64,000 nt of DNA from Arthrobacter sp. Soil763 (lineage in GTDB: Bacteria; Actinomycetota; Actinomycetes; Actinomycetales; Micrococcaceae): positions 191,685-255,684 of the forward strand of contig NZ_LMSH01000001.1 in assembly GCF_001428365.1 (NCBI RefSeq). Direction: 5' to 3'. The notes under the pieces were generated by a model. It searched no databases and was not told where the DNA came from. It saw nothing but the letters and a program-made list of their open reading frames with translations. A program made the translations under genes and the position numbers. Positions 36,915 to 45,213 of the stretch are shown here, in pieces; positions within the stretch are counted from its first letter, which is position 1; each line of letters starts with the position of its first letter.

Positions 36915-37718
36915 ATGACGAATCGACTGCAGGGAAAGATCGCCCTCGTGGTGGGGGCCGGCTCCAGCGCCCCGGGCATGGGCAACGGCAAGGCAACGGC
37001 CATCGCCTTCGCCCGCGAAGGAGCCACCGTCGTGTGCACCGACGTCAACGAGGCCGCAGCCAAGGAGACCGAAAACCTGATCACGGCCGAGGGCGGCCAG
37101 GCCCGGCATCTGGCCTTCGACGTCACGGACTCCGCCGCCGTCGGCCGCGCCGTGGCGTCCGTCATCGAGGAATTCGGCCGGATCGATATCCTCGACAACA
37201 ACGTCGGCATCGCCAAGGTGGGCGGCGTGGTGGAACTGGACGAGGCCGAGTGGGACAGGGTCCACGCCATCAACCTCAAAGGTCCCTTCCTCACCATGAA
37301 GCACGTCATCCCGCACATGGTCGCCCAGGGCGGCGGTTCCATCATCAACATCTCGTCGCTGGCGGGCATCCGCTGGACCGGAGTGCCCTACTCCACCTAC
37401 TACTCCTCCAAGGCGGCGCTGAACCACCTCACCCGCACGACGGCGGCGGAGTACGCGGCGAAGCACGTCCGGATCAACGCCATCCTCCCGGGCCTGATGG
37501 AAACACCGTTTGTCACCGAATCCGCCGAGCTGGCCGGCGCCTACGCGGCCGGACAACGTGAGGAAATGCTGAAGAAGCGGCACGCGCAGGTGCCCATGGG
37601 GCACATGGGCACGGCCTGGGACGTAGCGAACGCGGCGGTCTTCCTCGCCAGCGAGGAATCCGCCTACATCACCGGTATCGAGCTGCGGGTCGACGGCGGC
37701 ATTTCGCTGGGCTTCTAA
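36915..37718 (+). CDS. Short-chain dehydrogenase/reductase
   Basis: 267 aa classical SDR. The cofactor loop is VVGAGSSAPGMGNGKATA (residues 13-30; TGxxxGxG degenerated to GAGSSAPGMGNG), Asp at VCTDVNEA suggests NAD(H) preference, the NNAG motif reads NNVG, Ser in IINISSLAG (about 143) and the catalytic YYSSK (Tyr about 157, Lys about 161). It would oxidise or reduce a hydroxy/keto group of an acyl-CoA or alcohol in the pathway served by the preceding ligase. ATG at 36915 has an AGGAG SD, 10 bp after the ligase stop. Confidence 0.9.
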   Translation: MTNRLQGKIALVVGAGSSAPGMGNGKATAIAFAREGATVVCTDVNEAAAKETENLITAEGGQARHLAFDVTDSAAVGRAVASVIEEFGRIDILDNNVGIAKVGGVVELDEAEWDRVHAINLKGPFLTMKHVIPHMVAQGGGSIINISSLAGIRWTGVPYSTYYSSKAALNHLTRTTAAEYAAKHVRINAILPGLMETPFVTESAELAGAYAAGQREEMLKKRHAQVPMGHMGTAWDVANAAVFLASEESAYITGIELRVDGGISLGF

Positions 37719-37787
37719 ACCAACGCGGGGTCAGCGCCCGGGACTAGACTCGATTCCATTCCATTCAGCATCAGGCGAGGAGTCCCC

Positions 37788-38843
37788 ATGCGCGCCACCA
37801 TCATCCACGGCCCCGGCGATATCCGGGTCGAAGACCGCGACTATCCCACCGTGCAGCAGCCCACCGACGCCGTCGTAAAGGTCACGGCCGCCTGCGTCTG
37901 CGGCTCGGACCTGTGGCCCTACCGCGGCGTGCGGCCCACGCACGAGCCGCGCGCCATCGGCCACGAGTTCATCGGCATTGTCGAGAGCATCGGCGAGGCC
38001 GTCACCGGACTGGCCGTGGGCGACCTGGTGATCGCACCGTTCGTGGTCAGCTGCGGCGAGTGCCCGCAGTGCCGCAACGGCGTCACCGTCGCCTGCGACC
38101 GCCTGGCCGGCTGGGGCGGCAAGGACGACGCCGGGCTGCCGATCGACGGGGCCCAGGGGCAGGCGGTGCGGGTGCCGCTCGCCGACGCGACCCTGGTCAA
38201 GGTTCCGGGCGTCACCGAGCCCGACGACGCGCTGCGCGCCAGCCTGCTGACCCTTTCCGATGTCATGGCCACCGGCCACCACGCCGCGCTGGCCGCGAAG
38301 GTCGGTCCAGGCCGGAGCGTCGTCGTGGTGGGCGACGGCGCCGTGGGCCTGTGCGGGGTCCTGGCGGCTCGTCGGCTCGGCGCGGAACGGATCATCGCCA
38401 TGTCCCGGCACGCGGACCGCCAGTCGATCGCCCGGGAATTCGGTGCCACGGACATCGTCGAGGAGCGCGGCGAGGACGGCGTCGCCAAGGTCCGCGAGCT
38501 CCTCGGCGGGGTGCTGGCAGACTCCGTGCTTGAATGCGTCGGCACTGCCGAGTCGATGGAGCAGGCGCTGCACAGCGTCCGGCCCGGCGGCGCGCTCGGG
38601 TTCGTCGGCGTCCCCACCGGCGGCGGCGGCGTCCCGCTGCGCTACCTCTTTGACACCAACATCTCGGTGGGCGGCGGGATGGCCCCGGCCCGCACGTACA
38701 TCCCCGAACTGCTCGCCGACGTGCTCGACGGCAGCATCAATCCCGGCCGGGTCTTCGACGTCGTCATGCCGCTGGAGGATGCCGCCGAAGCCTACCGGGC
38801 CATGGACGAACGGCGCGCCATCAAGGTGCTGCTGACGCCCTGA
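37788..38843 (+). CDS. Zinc-dependent alcohol dehydrogenase (MDR family)
   Basis: 351 aa medium-chain dehydrogenase. The catalytic zinc site begins with CVCGSDLWPYRG (Cys37 region) and GHEFIGIVE (His/Glu about 61-62). The structural zinc lobe is partly degenerate: CGECPQCRNGVTVAC supplies four cysteines (about 89-103). The Rossmann motif is VVVGDGAVGLCGVLAARRLGA (about 178-198). It has its own TAGACT -10 box (37745-37750) and GGCGAGGAG SD, so it may be expressed separately from the SDR operon. Substrate unknown. Confidence 0.9.
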   Translation: MRATIIHGPGDIRVEDRDYPTVQQPTDAVVKVTAACVCGSDLWPYRGVRPTHEPRAIGHEFIGIVESIGEAVTGLAVGDLVIAPFVVSCGECPQCRNGVTVACDRLAGWGGKDDAGLPIDGAQGQAVRVPLADATLVKVPGVTEPDDALRASLLTLSDVMATGHHAALAAKVGPGRSVVVVGDGAVGLCGVLAARRLGAERIIAMSRHADRQSIAREFGATDIVEERGEDGVAKVRELLGGVLADSVLECVGTAESMEQALHSVRPGGALGFVGVPTGGGGVPLRYLFDTNISVGGGMAPARTYIPELLADVLDGSINPGRVFDVVMPLEDAAEAYRAMDERRAIKVLLTP

Positions 38844-38930
38844 CCGGCAGGGCCGGTGTGCCCTTGCACTGCCGGACCGGGCGGGTCTAGCGTGAGCCGC
38901 ATCAGCACCCGCAGCCGTCAAGGAGCCGTC

Positions 38931-39245
38931 ATGGCCAGGTTTGTGCAGATCATCGAATTCCAGTCCTCCCGCATCGAGGAGATCGAGGCGCTCGGCAGGC
39001 CGTCGCGGACCGACGGGGACACCGCCCCGACCTTCCGCCGGATCCTCGCCACGGCCGACCGTGACCGGCCCGGCAGCTATTACACCATCGTGGAGTTCGA
39101 CTCCTACGAGTCCGCCATGGAGAACTCCGGCCGGCCGGAAACCTCCGAGTTCGCGGCCCGCATGGCAGCGCTCTGCGATGCTCCGCCGGTGTTCCGCAAC
39201 CTCGACGTCCTCTGGGAGGACGCCGGCGACGGTCCGGCCGCCTAG
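38931..39245 (+). CDS. Small protein, dimeric alpha/beta-barrel-like
   Basis: 104 aa with the look of a ferredoxin-like dimeric alpha/beta barrel (antibiotic-biosynthesis-monooxygenase or stress-responsive type): MARFVQIIEFQSSRIEEI, SYYTIVEFDSYESAMENS, PPVFRNLDVLWED. Such proteins act as cofactor-free monooxygenases or isomerases, but no catalytic residue can be assigned. ATG at 38931 with AAGGAG SD. Its stop TAG is part of the TAGGCT -10 box of the next gene. Confidence 0.6.
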   Translation: MARFVQIIEFQSSRIEEIEALGRPSRTDGDTAPTFRRILATADRDRPGSYYTIVEFDSYESAMENSGRPETSEFAARMAALCDAPPVFRNLDVLWEDAGDGPAA

Positions 39246-39248
39246 GCT
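39243..39248 (+). promoter_or_regulatory. Leaderless -10 element of the dikinase gene
   Basis: TAGGCT ends 7 nt before the GTG start at 39256, and its first three bases are the stop codon of the preceding gene. Confidence 0.45.
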
Positions 39249-39255
39249 CCGGACC

Positions 39256-42000
39256 GTGCGCACCGAGCCGGACGGCCCGCCGCCGGACCCCGCTGCCACC
39301 GCACCCCTCCTGCTGGAACTGGACGGGCGCCGCACGACGCCGCTGGGGCTGGTGGGCGGCAAGGCCCTGAACCTGGGCCGGCTCACCGCGGCCGGCTTCC
39401 CGGTCCCCCGCGGCTTCTGCCTCACCACCGCCGCCTACTTGCTGGCGGTCCCGCCGGGCCTGGCCGAGCTGGCCGCCCGGCTCGACGGGGCGGAAAGCCC
39501 TGAGCGACCGGAGCAGCTGGCCGAGCGCGCCCGCCAGCTGATCCTGGCCGCGCCGGTTCCCGCCGCCGTCGAGGATGCGGTGCGCGTTGCCTGCACCGCC
39601 CTGGGCCGGGAGGCCGCCGTCGCGGTGCGCTCCTCGGCCACCGCGGAGGACCTGCCCTTCGCCAGCTTCGCCGGACAGCAGGACTCGTTCCTGGACGTCG
39701 CCGGCGCCGACGCGGTCCTCGACGCCGTCCGCCGCTGCTGGGCGTCGCTGTGGAGCGACCGCGCGGTGGCCTACCGCTCCGCCAACGGCATCAGCCACCG
39801 CAGCGTCACCCTCGCCGTCGTCATCCAGCGTATGGTCGACGCCGCCAGCGCCGGCGTACTCTTCACCGCCAACCCGCTGACCGGCACCCGGACCCAGACG
39901 GTGATCAACGCCAGCCGCGGGGCCGGGCAGGCAGTCGTCTCCGGTGCGGTGAACCCCGACCAGTTCACGCTTGACACCGCCACGGCCCGGATCCTGCACC
40001 GGGAGCGGGGATCTGCCGGCCCCGGGGCGGACTGGAGCATTTCCGTCCGTGAGCTGGCGGACCTGACCGTGCTGGGCAGCGCCGTGCAGCAGCTTTTCGG
40101 GACCCCGCAGGACATCGAGTGGGCCATTGACGCCGCGGGCAAGGCGTGGCTGACGCAGTCCCGGCCCATCACCACGCTGTATCCGCTGGAGGACCCGCTC
40201 TCGGCCGACCCGTCCGCGCTCAACCCGGACCCCGACGCCGGTCCCCGGGTGTACATGTGCGGGACGCTGTTCCAGGGCCTCACCCGGCCAATCACGCCGA
40301 TCGGGCTGGCCGCGATGGGTGTGATGCGGAACCGCAGGGGGCCCTGGAGCTACGTCAATCCCGGCTTGCGGATGTATGTGGACGTGACCGCCATCCTGCG
40401 CAGCACGTGGGGACGCCGGTACCTGATCCGCGTGCTCCCGCTGGCGGACGGCCGGTCCGCCGCCGTGTTCCCGGAACTGCTGGCCGATCCGCGCTTTGCC
40501 GCTCCCCGGGGCGCCCGGGGCGCCCGGGGGCCGGGGCGGAAGCCGGCCCGCAAACCATCCCCTGCGTCCCGGCAGGCGCGCAGCGCCCGCGGCAGCGAAA
40601 CCGGCGCCAGCGTGGCCATGATGCTGGGCCTGCTGCCCGGACTGGTAGCCGCGGCACTGCGCCCCGCGGCCGAGCTCCGCCGGGCGGAGAGCTACGGAAA
40701 ACGCCTCGACGCGCAGCTGCGCCTGCCCGAGCCCGCCACCGCGCAGCAACGCCTGGAGTTCGTCGAGCGGGTCGTGGACCGGAACATCGACGCCCTGATC
40801 CGGGCCACCCTGGCCGGGCCGTCCGTCGGCTACATCATGCTGGCCGTCGCCCGGAGGCTGTTGCGGGGCATCGCCGCGCCCCGGGAACTGGAGGCGGTGC
40901 TCCGCGGGCTGCCGCACAACGTGACCACCGAGATGGACCTGGAGCTCTGGCGGCTGGCAGTCGAGATCGGCTCGGAGCCCGCCGCACGGGAGGCGTTCCT
41001 GTCCCGGGAGCCCGCGGCCCTCGCCGCCGCCTACCGTGACGGGACGCTGCCGGAACCGGCGCAGGCCGGAGTCCGGCGGTTCCTCGCCCGGTACGGCCAC
41101 CGCGCCGTGGCCGAGATCGACCTCGGCATGCCCCGCTGGTCCGAGGAGCCGGACCACATCCTCGGAATGATCTCCAACTACCTGCGGGTGGAAGACCCCG
41201 AGCAGGCCCCGGACCGGCAGTTCCGCCGCGCCGCCGAGCACGCGGAGGAACGGATTCGCAGCCTGGTGCAGCGTGCGGCCGCCCGCGGGAAATGGCGCGC
41301 GCGGCTCCTGGAACGCTCCCTCCGGCAGGTCCGGGAGCTGTCCGGGATGCGGGAGCTGCCCAAGTTTTACATCGTGAAGATCCTGGGCGAAATGCACCGC
41401 CAGCTCCTGCTGATCGGCGCCGACCTGGAGCGCACCGGCGTCATCGCCGCCGCCGGCGACGTGTTCTTCCTGGACTTCGCGGAACTCCGGATCGGCCTGC
41501 GCGGAGCGTCGCTGCGGCCGCTCGTCGCCGAACGCCGCGGACTCTACGACGTCGAACTGCGGCGGCGGCGGATCCCGCGCCTGCTGCTCTCCGACGGAAC
41601 CGACGTCGAAGCCGCCGCGATGGCGAAGGCGCCGCCGTCGGACGCCTTGGCCGGCACCCCTGCCTCGGCCGGGACCGCGACCGGGACCGTCCGGGTGGTC
41701 CTTGACCCGGTAGGGGCCCGGCTGGAGCCCGGCGAGATCCTCGTGGCCCCGTCGACGGACCCTGGCTGGACCCCGTTGTTCATGACCGCCGGAGCGCTGG
41801 TCATGGAGATGGGCGGCGTCATCTCCCACGGCGCCGTTGTCGCCCGCGAGTACGGCATCCCGGCGGTGGTGGGTCTGCCGGAAGCCACGTTGCGGCTCCG
41901 CACCGGGCAACGGGTCACCGTGGACGGGGCCGCCGGGACCGTCAGGGTGTTGCCCGACGAGGCGCCAGCAGGGCAGGGCAGGCTGCCCTCACCGAAATAG
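39256..42000 (+). CDS. PEP-synthase/rifampin-phosphotransferase-like dikinase
   Basis: 914 aa. The N-terminal third is a PEP/pyruvate-binding ATP-grasp domain (GLVGGKALNLGRLTAAGFPVP; AVAVRSSATAEDLPFASFAGQQDSFLDV landmarks about 117-145). A middle helical region starting near GTLFQGLTRPITPIGLAAMG (about 335) follows. A swivelling phosphohistidine domain lies at the C-terminus (MEMGGVISHGAVVAREYGIP, His about 858). The PEP-binding TIM barrel of true PEP synthase is missing, and the His domain is last, which is the order of rifampin phosphotransferase. Substrate is uncertain; it might phosphorylate a rifamycin or another small molecule. GTG at 39256 follows TAGGCT by 7 nt (leaderless). Confidence 0.8.
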   Translation: MRTEPDGPPPDPAATAPLLLELDGRRTTPLGLVGGKALNLGRLTAAGFPVPRGFCLTTAAYLLAVPPGLAELAARLDGAESPERPEQLAERARQLILAAPVPAAVEDAVRVACTALGREAAVAVRSSATAEDLPFASFAGQQDSFLDVAGADAVLDAVRRCWASLWSDRAVAYRSANGISHRSVTLAVVIQRMVDAASAGVLFTANPLTGTRTQTVINASRGAGQAVVSGAVNPDQFTLDTATARILHRERGSAGPGADWSISVRELADLTVLGSAVQQLFGTPQDIEWAIDAAGKAWLTQSRPITTLYPLEDPLSADPSALNPDPDAGPRVYMCGTLFQGLTRPITPIGLAAMGVMRNRRGPWSYVNPGLRMYVDVTAILRSTWGRRYLIRVLPLADGRSAAVFPELLADPRFAAPRGARGARGPGRKPARKPSPASRQARSARGSETGASVAMMLGLLPGLVAAALRPAAELRRAESYGKRLDAQLRLPEPATAQQRLEFVERVVDRNIDALIRATLAGPSVGYIMLAVARRLLRGIAAPRELEAVLRGLPHNVTTEMDLELWRLAVEIGSEPAAREAFLSREPAALAAAYRDGTLPEPAQAGVRRFLARYGHRAVAEIDLGMPRWSEEPDHILGMISNYLRVEDPEQAPDRQFRRAAEHAEERIRSLVQRAAARGKWRARLLERSLRQVRELSGMRELPKFYIVKILGEMHRQLLLIGADLERTGVIAAAGDVFFLDFAELRIGLRGASLRPLVAERRGLYDVELRRRRIPRLLLSDGTDVEAAAMAKAPPSDALAGTPASAGTATGTVRVVLDPVGARLEPGEILVAPSTDPGWTPLFMTAGALVMEMGGVISHGAVVAREYGIPAVVGLPEATLRLRTGQRVTVDGAAGTVRVLPDEAPAGQGRLPSPK

Positions 42001-42015
42001 CACGGCCGTGCCAGA

Positions 42016-42021
42016 TAGAAT
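42016..42021 (+). promoter_or_regulatory. Leaderless -10 element
   Basis: TAGAAT ends 6 nt before the ATG at 42028; no SD is present. Confidence 0.5.
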
Positions 42022-42027
42022 GGCGGT

Positions 42028-43032
42028 ATGACCCAGGCGCTCCAGCCCTCCTCCCGACCCTCCTTCGCGTTCGGCCTGGCGCGCCGGGCGCGCGGGGTCC
42101 TGCGCCGGGTTCCGGTCTGGGCCTGGCGGGCCCTGATGCGTGCGTTGGGTCCCGGCGAGGAGGCCCGCTTCAACGCCGACCCCGTCACCGGCGTCGACTA
42201 CTTCCACGACATCGACTTTGTCGGCGACGGGATCCGGGCGCACCGCCTGGACGTGATCGCGCCGGCCGGTGCGGCGGAGAGCGGCGGGGCCCTGCCGGTT
42301 TACGTCTACTTCCACGGCGGCGGCTGGACCTCCGGGGACAAGGCACCGCTGACCAAGTACTGCGCCAGCCAGGCCCTTGGCGGAATGGTGGCGGTCAATG
42401 TGAACTACCGCAGGGCACCGCGTTTCCACATGGGCCATGTGCTGCAGGACGCCGACGCGGCCCTGGCTTGGGTCCGGGACAACATCGCCGGCTACGGCGG
42501 GGACCCCGGCCGCATCGTCCTGGGCGGCGACTCGGCCGGCGGGCAGATCGCGGCGCTGCTGGCCGCCGCCAGCTTCCATCCCGAGCTCTCCGGCCACCAC
42601 GGGCTGGTCCCGGCAACCCCGGCCGCCAGCCTGCGCGGGCTGGTGCAGCACTGCAGCGTCACGGATTTCTCGGTGTTTTTCGAGAAAGGTTTCGTCCTGA
42701 GCCTGAACTTCGTCCGGATGCTGCTGCCCACGGCCGGCCGGTCCCGGGCCGCGCAGCTGCGCGCGGCCGCGGCGTACCTGTCCCCGATTGAGTGGCTCGA
42801 TTCCCGCTTCCCGCCGGTCTTCGTGTCCACCTCGGAACGCGACTTTTTCTACACCGCGAACCTGAACTTCATCGAACGCCTGCGGCGGCACAGGGTGCAC
42901 GTCGACACCCTGATCTACGGCTGGGACGCACCCAACACGGAACACACCTGGCAGCAGGACTCCCGCCACCCGGAATCCCAGGAGGTCTACCGCCGGCTGC
43001 AGGCCTTCGTCCGCCGCGTCGCCGGAGCCTAG
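42028..43032 (+). CDS. Alpha/beta-hydrolase, HSL-type esterase
   Basis: 334 aa carboxylesterase of the hormone-sensitive-lipase family. The oxyanion motif is YFHGGGWTSGDK (about 92), nucleophile motif GGDSAGGQIAALL (Ser about 170), acidic residue in STSERDFFYTA (Asp about 271) and His in APNTEHTWQQ (about 308). The first 45 residues are basic with a possible amphipathic helix. It probably hydrolyses short acyl esters. The TAGAAT box 6 nt before the ATG suggests a leaderless mRNA. No operon link to the dikinase gene (27-bp gap, own promoter). Confidence 0.88.
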   Translation: MTQALQPSSRPSFAFGLARRARGVLRRVPVWAWRALMRALGPGEEARFNADPVTGVDYFHDIDFVGDGIRAHRLDVIAPAGAAESGGALPVYVYFHGGGWTSGDKAPLTKYCASQALGGMVAVNVNYRRAPRFHMGHVLQDADAALAWVRDNIAGYGGDPGRIVLGGDSAGGQIAALLAAASFHPELSGHHGLVPATPAASLRGLVQHCSVTDFSVFFEKGFVLSLNFVRMLLPTAGRSRAAQLRAAAAYLSPIEWLDSRFPPVFVSTSERDFFYTANLNFIERLRRHRVHVDTLIYGWDAPNTEHTWQQDSRHPESQEVYRRLQAFVRRVAGA

Positions 43033-43056
43033 GGCCCGCACCGCCGCGCCGGCGGC

Positions 43057-43062
43057 TATCTT
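43057..43062 (+). promoter_or_regulatory. Leaderless -10 element
   Basis: TATCTT ends 6 nt before the ATG at 43069; no SD is present. Confidence 0.5.
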
Positions 43063-43068
43063 TAGTCC

Positions 43069-44010
43069 ATGGCGTCAACAGGCCGCCGTCTTCCAGGCGC
43101 ACCGGAGCCCGACCCCGAGGTCTTCGGGTCGGGGCTCATCGACGAGGCTGCCCGGCTGGACGCCGCCCTCGACGACGTCGACTGGTTCGCCCCGCCGCCC
43201 GGCGCGGTCCGCGGCGAATTCCAGGCCCCCAGCGGCACCCTCGCGACGCTGTCCATGGGCGACCCGGCCCATCCCCGGGTACTGCTCATTCCGGGCGCCA
43301 CCGGTTCCAAGGAGGATTTCTCGCTGATGCTGCCGCAGCTCGCCGCGGCCGGTTACTTCGTGCTCAGCTGCGACATCGCCGGCCAGTACGAATCCTCCGG
43401 GGCCGGGCCCGAACACCTCCACCCGCCGCGGAAACACTACGACTACCCGCTCTTCACGGCCGACCTCATCGCCCTGCTGGAGGCCGGGGGCGGCGCGGCG
43501 CACGTCGTCGGCTATTCCTTCGCGGCCATCGTGGCCCAGCTCGGGTTCGCGCAGCGGCCGGAACTGTTCCGCAGCCTGACGCTGCTCAGCTGCCCGCCCG
43601 AGCCCGGGAACAGTTTCCGCGGTGTCCAGCGGATCGGACGGTTCAGCGGCTGGGCCAGCCCCCGGGTCGGCGCCGCGCTGATGATCCTTGGCATCCGCAG
43701 CAACGTGGTCCGGGTCGCGCCCAACCGGATGCGCTTCGTCCGCCACCGCTTCGGCTTCACCCGCCGGTCCTCGGTGAGCGATATCTTCGGGCTCATGCAG
43801 CACGCCCCGGACCTCAGGCCGGTCCTCGCCGCGGCATCCCTGCCGAAGTTCGTCGCCGTCGGCGAACACGACCTGTGGCCGCTGGCCCTGCACCGGCGTT
43901 TCGCACAGGCGATCGGCGCCAGGATCGCGGTCTACCGGGGCGGCCACAGCCCGAGCGAAACGTCGCCGCACCAGATGAGCCGGGACCTGATCGCGCTGTA
44001 CGCCGGTTAG
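43069..44010 (+). CDS. Alpha/beta-hydrolase
   Basis: 313 aa. The hydrolase fold is seen in VLLIPGATGSKEDFSLMLPQLAAAGYFVLSCDIAGQYES (landmarks about 65-105), nucleophile elbow VGYSFAAIV (Ser about 149), acidic residue in VAVGEHDLWPLA (Asp about 267) and His in YRGGHSPSETSP (about 293). The oxyanion strand IPGATG lacks the usual HG, so it may be a peptidase- or dehalogenase-like member with an unknown substrate. Leaderless -10 in front. Its stop overlaps the stop of the convergent glycosyltransferase by 3-4 bases. Confidence 0.85.
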   Translation: MASTGRRLPGAPEPDPEVFGSGLIDEAARLDAALDDVDWFAPPPGAVRGEFQAPSGTLATLSMGDPAHPRVLLIPGATGSKEDFSLMLPQLAAAGYFVLSCDIAGQYESSGAGPEHLHPPRKHYDYPLFTADLIALLEAGGGAAHVVGYSFAAIVAQLGFAQRPELFRSLTLLSCPPEPGNSFRGVQRIGRFSGWASPRVGAALMILGIRSNVVRVAPNRMRFVRHRFGFTRRSSVSDIFGLMQHAPDLRPVLAAASLPKFVAVGEHDLWPLALHRRFAQAIGARIAVYRGGHSPSETSPHQMSRDLIALYAG

Positions 44011-44762
44011 GCGCCCGGCCCGCGCCGCTGGCGGCGCTCCCACTGCCGGCGCCGGCGGCGGCGCCGCAGCGGCGGGTCCGCGGCGAACTCGACGCCGAAC
44101 GTCGTCCACGCCATGGAGAGCCGGCGGCCGACGTCGTGCCGGGTCGCGAAGGGCCGCGCCGAGACGCCGACCCGCAGCGTGGGGTCGTAGACCACAGTCA
44201 CCTCCGGCGGGAGCTGGTAGGAGATGTCCAGGTCGTCGTGCACCGGGGGCAGGCCGCGGTGCACCCGGCCCCTGATCCGTTCCCAGACTCCGGCCCGCAG
44301 GGCGAAATTCGAACCGAACAACGGTTTGTGCCCCAGCAGCAGCCCGATCGCCCAGAAGTAGCCGGCGATGTACACGCGGCGGCCCACCCACCGGGCCGCC
44401 CGGGTCCCGCCGTAGAAGTCCCCGGGCCCGGTCACTGCCGCCAGCGGACCGGCCCCGGCGAGGATCGACTCGACCCGTTCCAGCCAGTCCGGAGGCGGGA
44501 CGGAGTCGGTGTCGAGGCGGGCGATGACCTCCGAAGCCGCAGCGTCGAAACCGCAGGCGGTGGCGGCGGCAATGCCGGGCAGGTCGACGGGAATCCGCCG
44601 CACCCCGGCGGCGGCGCAAACCGCGGCGGTGGAGTCCGTGCTGCCGTTGTCCACCACGATCACTTCATCGGCACGGCGGCTCTGCCGGGCCAGGGCCTCG
44701 AGGCATCCCGCCAGCAGCCCGGCATCATTCCGGGTCGGAATTACCACCGAAATTGTCGACAT
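44007..44762 (-). CDS. Family 2 glycosyltransferase
   Basis: 251 aa, GT-A fold, cytoplasmic face of the membrane. ISVVIPTRNDAGLLAGCLEAL, then EVIVVDNGSTDSTAAVC, and the metal-binding DTD (ARLDTDSVPPPDW, about 85) are typical; FGSNFALRAGVWERI and VHDDLDISYQL (acceptor/catalytic DD, about 180) follow. A single possible membrane segment is at about 125-150 (YIAGYFWAIGLLLGH). The C-terminus is an Arg-rich tail. Likely transfers a sugar to a lipid or polysaccharide; donor unknown. TATAGT lies 9 nt before the ATG, so the leader is very short. Confidence 0.87.
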   Translation of the reverse strand: MSTISVVIPTRNDAGLLAGCLEALARQSRRADEVIVVDNGSTDSTAAVCAAAGVRRIPVDLPGIAAATACGFDAAASEVIARLDTDSVPPPDWLERVESILAGAGPLAAVTGPGDFYGGTRAARWVGRRVYIAGYFWAIGLLLGHKPLFGSNFALRAGVWERIRGRVHRGLPPVHDDLDISYQLPPEVTVVYDPTLRVGVSARPFATRHDVGRRLSMAWTTFGVEFAADPPLRRRRRRRQWERRQRRGPGA

Positions 44763-44812
44763 GGTGAGCCGACTATAGCCCCTGACCGGGCGTAACTCCC
44801 GTGCTTTGGCTC

Positions 44813-44841
44813 TTGCACGCGGGCCCGGCGACCCGTACGTT
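44813..44841 (+). promoter_or_regulatory. Promoter of the cold-shock gene
   Basis: TTGCAC (44813-44818), 17-nt spacer, TACGTT (44836-44841). The start near 44848 gives a leader of about 72 nt, shorter than the thermosensing leader of E. coli cspA. Confidence 0.6.
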
Positions 44842-44919
44842 GGGGACAGCGGACGAATGTCTCCGCAGCCGTTGGCCTCGCGTGGCCGCCGGAGAGCAGC
44901 GTTTCAGAAGGATAAAGGC

Positions 44920-45123
44920 ATGGCTACAGGCACAGTTAAATGGTTCAACGCCGAAAAGGGTTTTGGCTTCATTGCCCCGGATGACGGGTCGGCCGACGTT
45001 TTCGCCCACTACTCGGCAATCGCCACCAGCGGCTACCGCTCGCTGGACGAGAACCAGAAGGTCGAGTTCGACGTCACCCAGGGCCCGAAGGGCCCGCAGG
45101 CTGAGAACATCCGCCCGCTCTAA
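44920..45123 (+). CDS. cspA: Cold-shock protein
   Basis: 67-aa OB-fold nucleic-acid chaperone. RNP1 is KGFGFIAP (residues 13-20) and RNP2 is DVFAHYSAI (about 26-34), with [14 protein letters not shown] at the start and [11 protein letters not shown] at the end, as in all bacterial CspA-type proteins. VFAHYSAI replaces the commoner VFVHFSAI. It binds single-stranded RNA/DNA and melts secondary structure. ATG at 44920 has AAGGATAAAGG in front. Monocistronic with a perfect terminator. Confidence 0.97.
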   Translation: MATGTVKWFNAEKGFGFIAPDDGSADVFAHYSAIATSGYRSLDENQKVEFDVTQGPKGPQAENIRPL

Positions 45124-45170
45124 GCTCCCAGGAAAGCCCGGCCTGCCGGAACACTTCTCCTAGAAGACCA

Positions 45171-45208
45171 CGCAACCCCTCCGGAAGAATCCTTCCGGAG
45201 GGGTTGCG
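45171..45208. terminator. Perfect bidirectional terminator hairpin
   Basis: 17-bp perfect stem (45171-45187 / 45192-45208) with AATC loop between cspA and the convergent transporter gene. Confidence 0.88.
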
Positions 45209-45213
45209 CGTGT

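Noticed and set aside
38941..39255. Extended N-terminus of the dikinase reaching back over the small alpha/beta-barrel gene
   Set aside because: The upstream part is out of frame with a well-formed small gene that has its own SD, and the family N-terminus begins after the GTG at 39256.
38950..41910. A 986-codon open frame on the minus strand opposite the dikinase gene
   Set aside because: The plus-strand frame carries clear dikinase motifs throughout; the minus frame is a GC-rich third-position shadow with low-complexity Gly/Arg/Val sequence and no motif.
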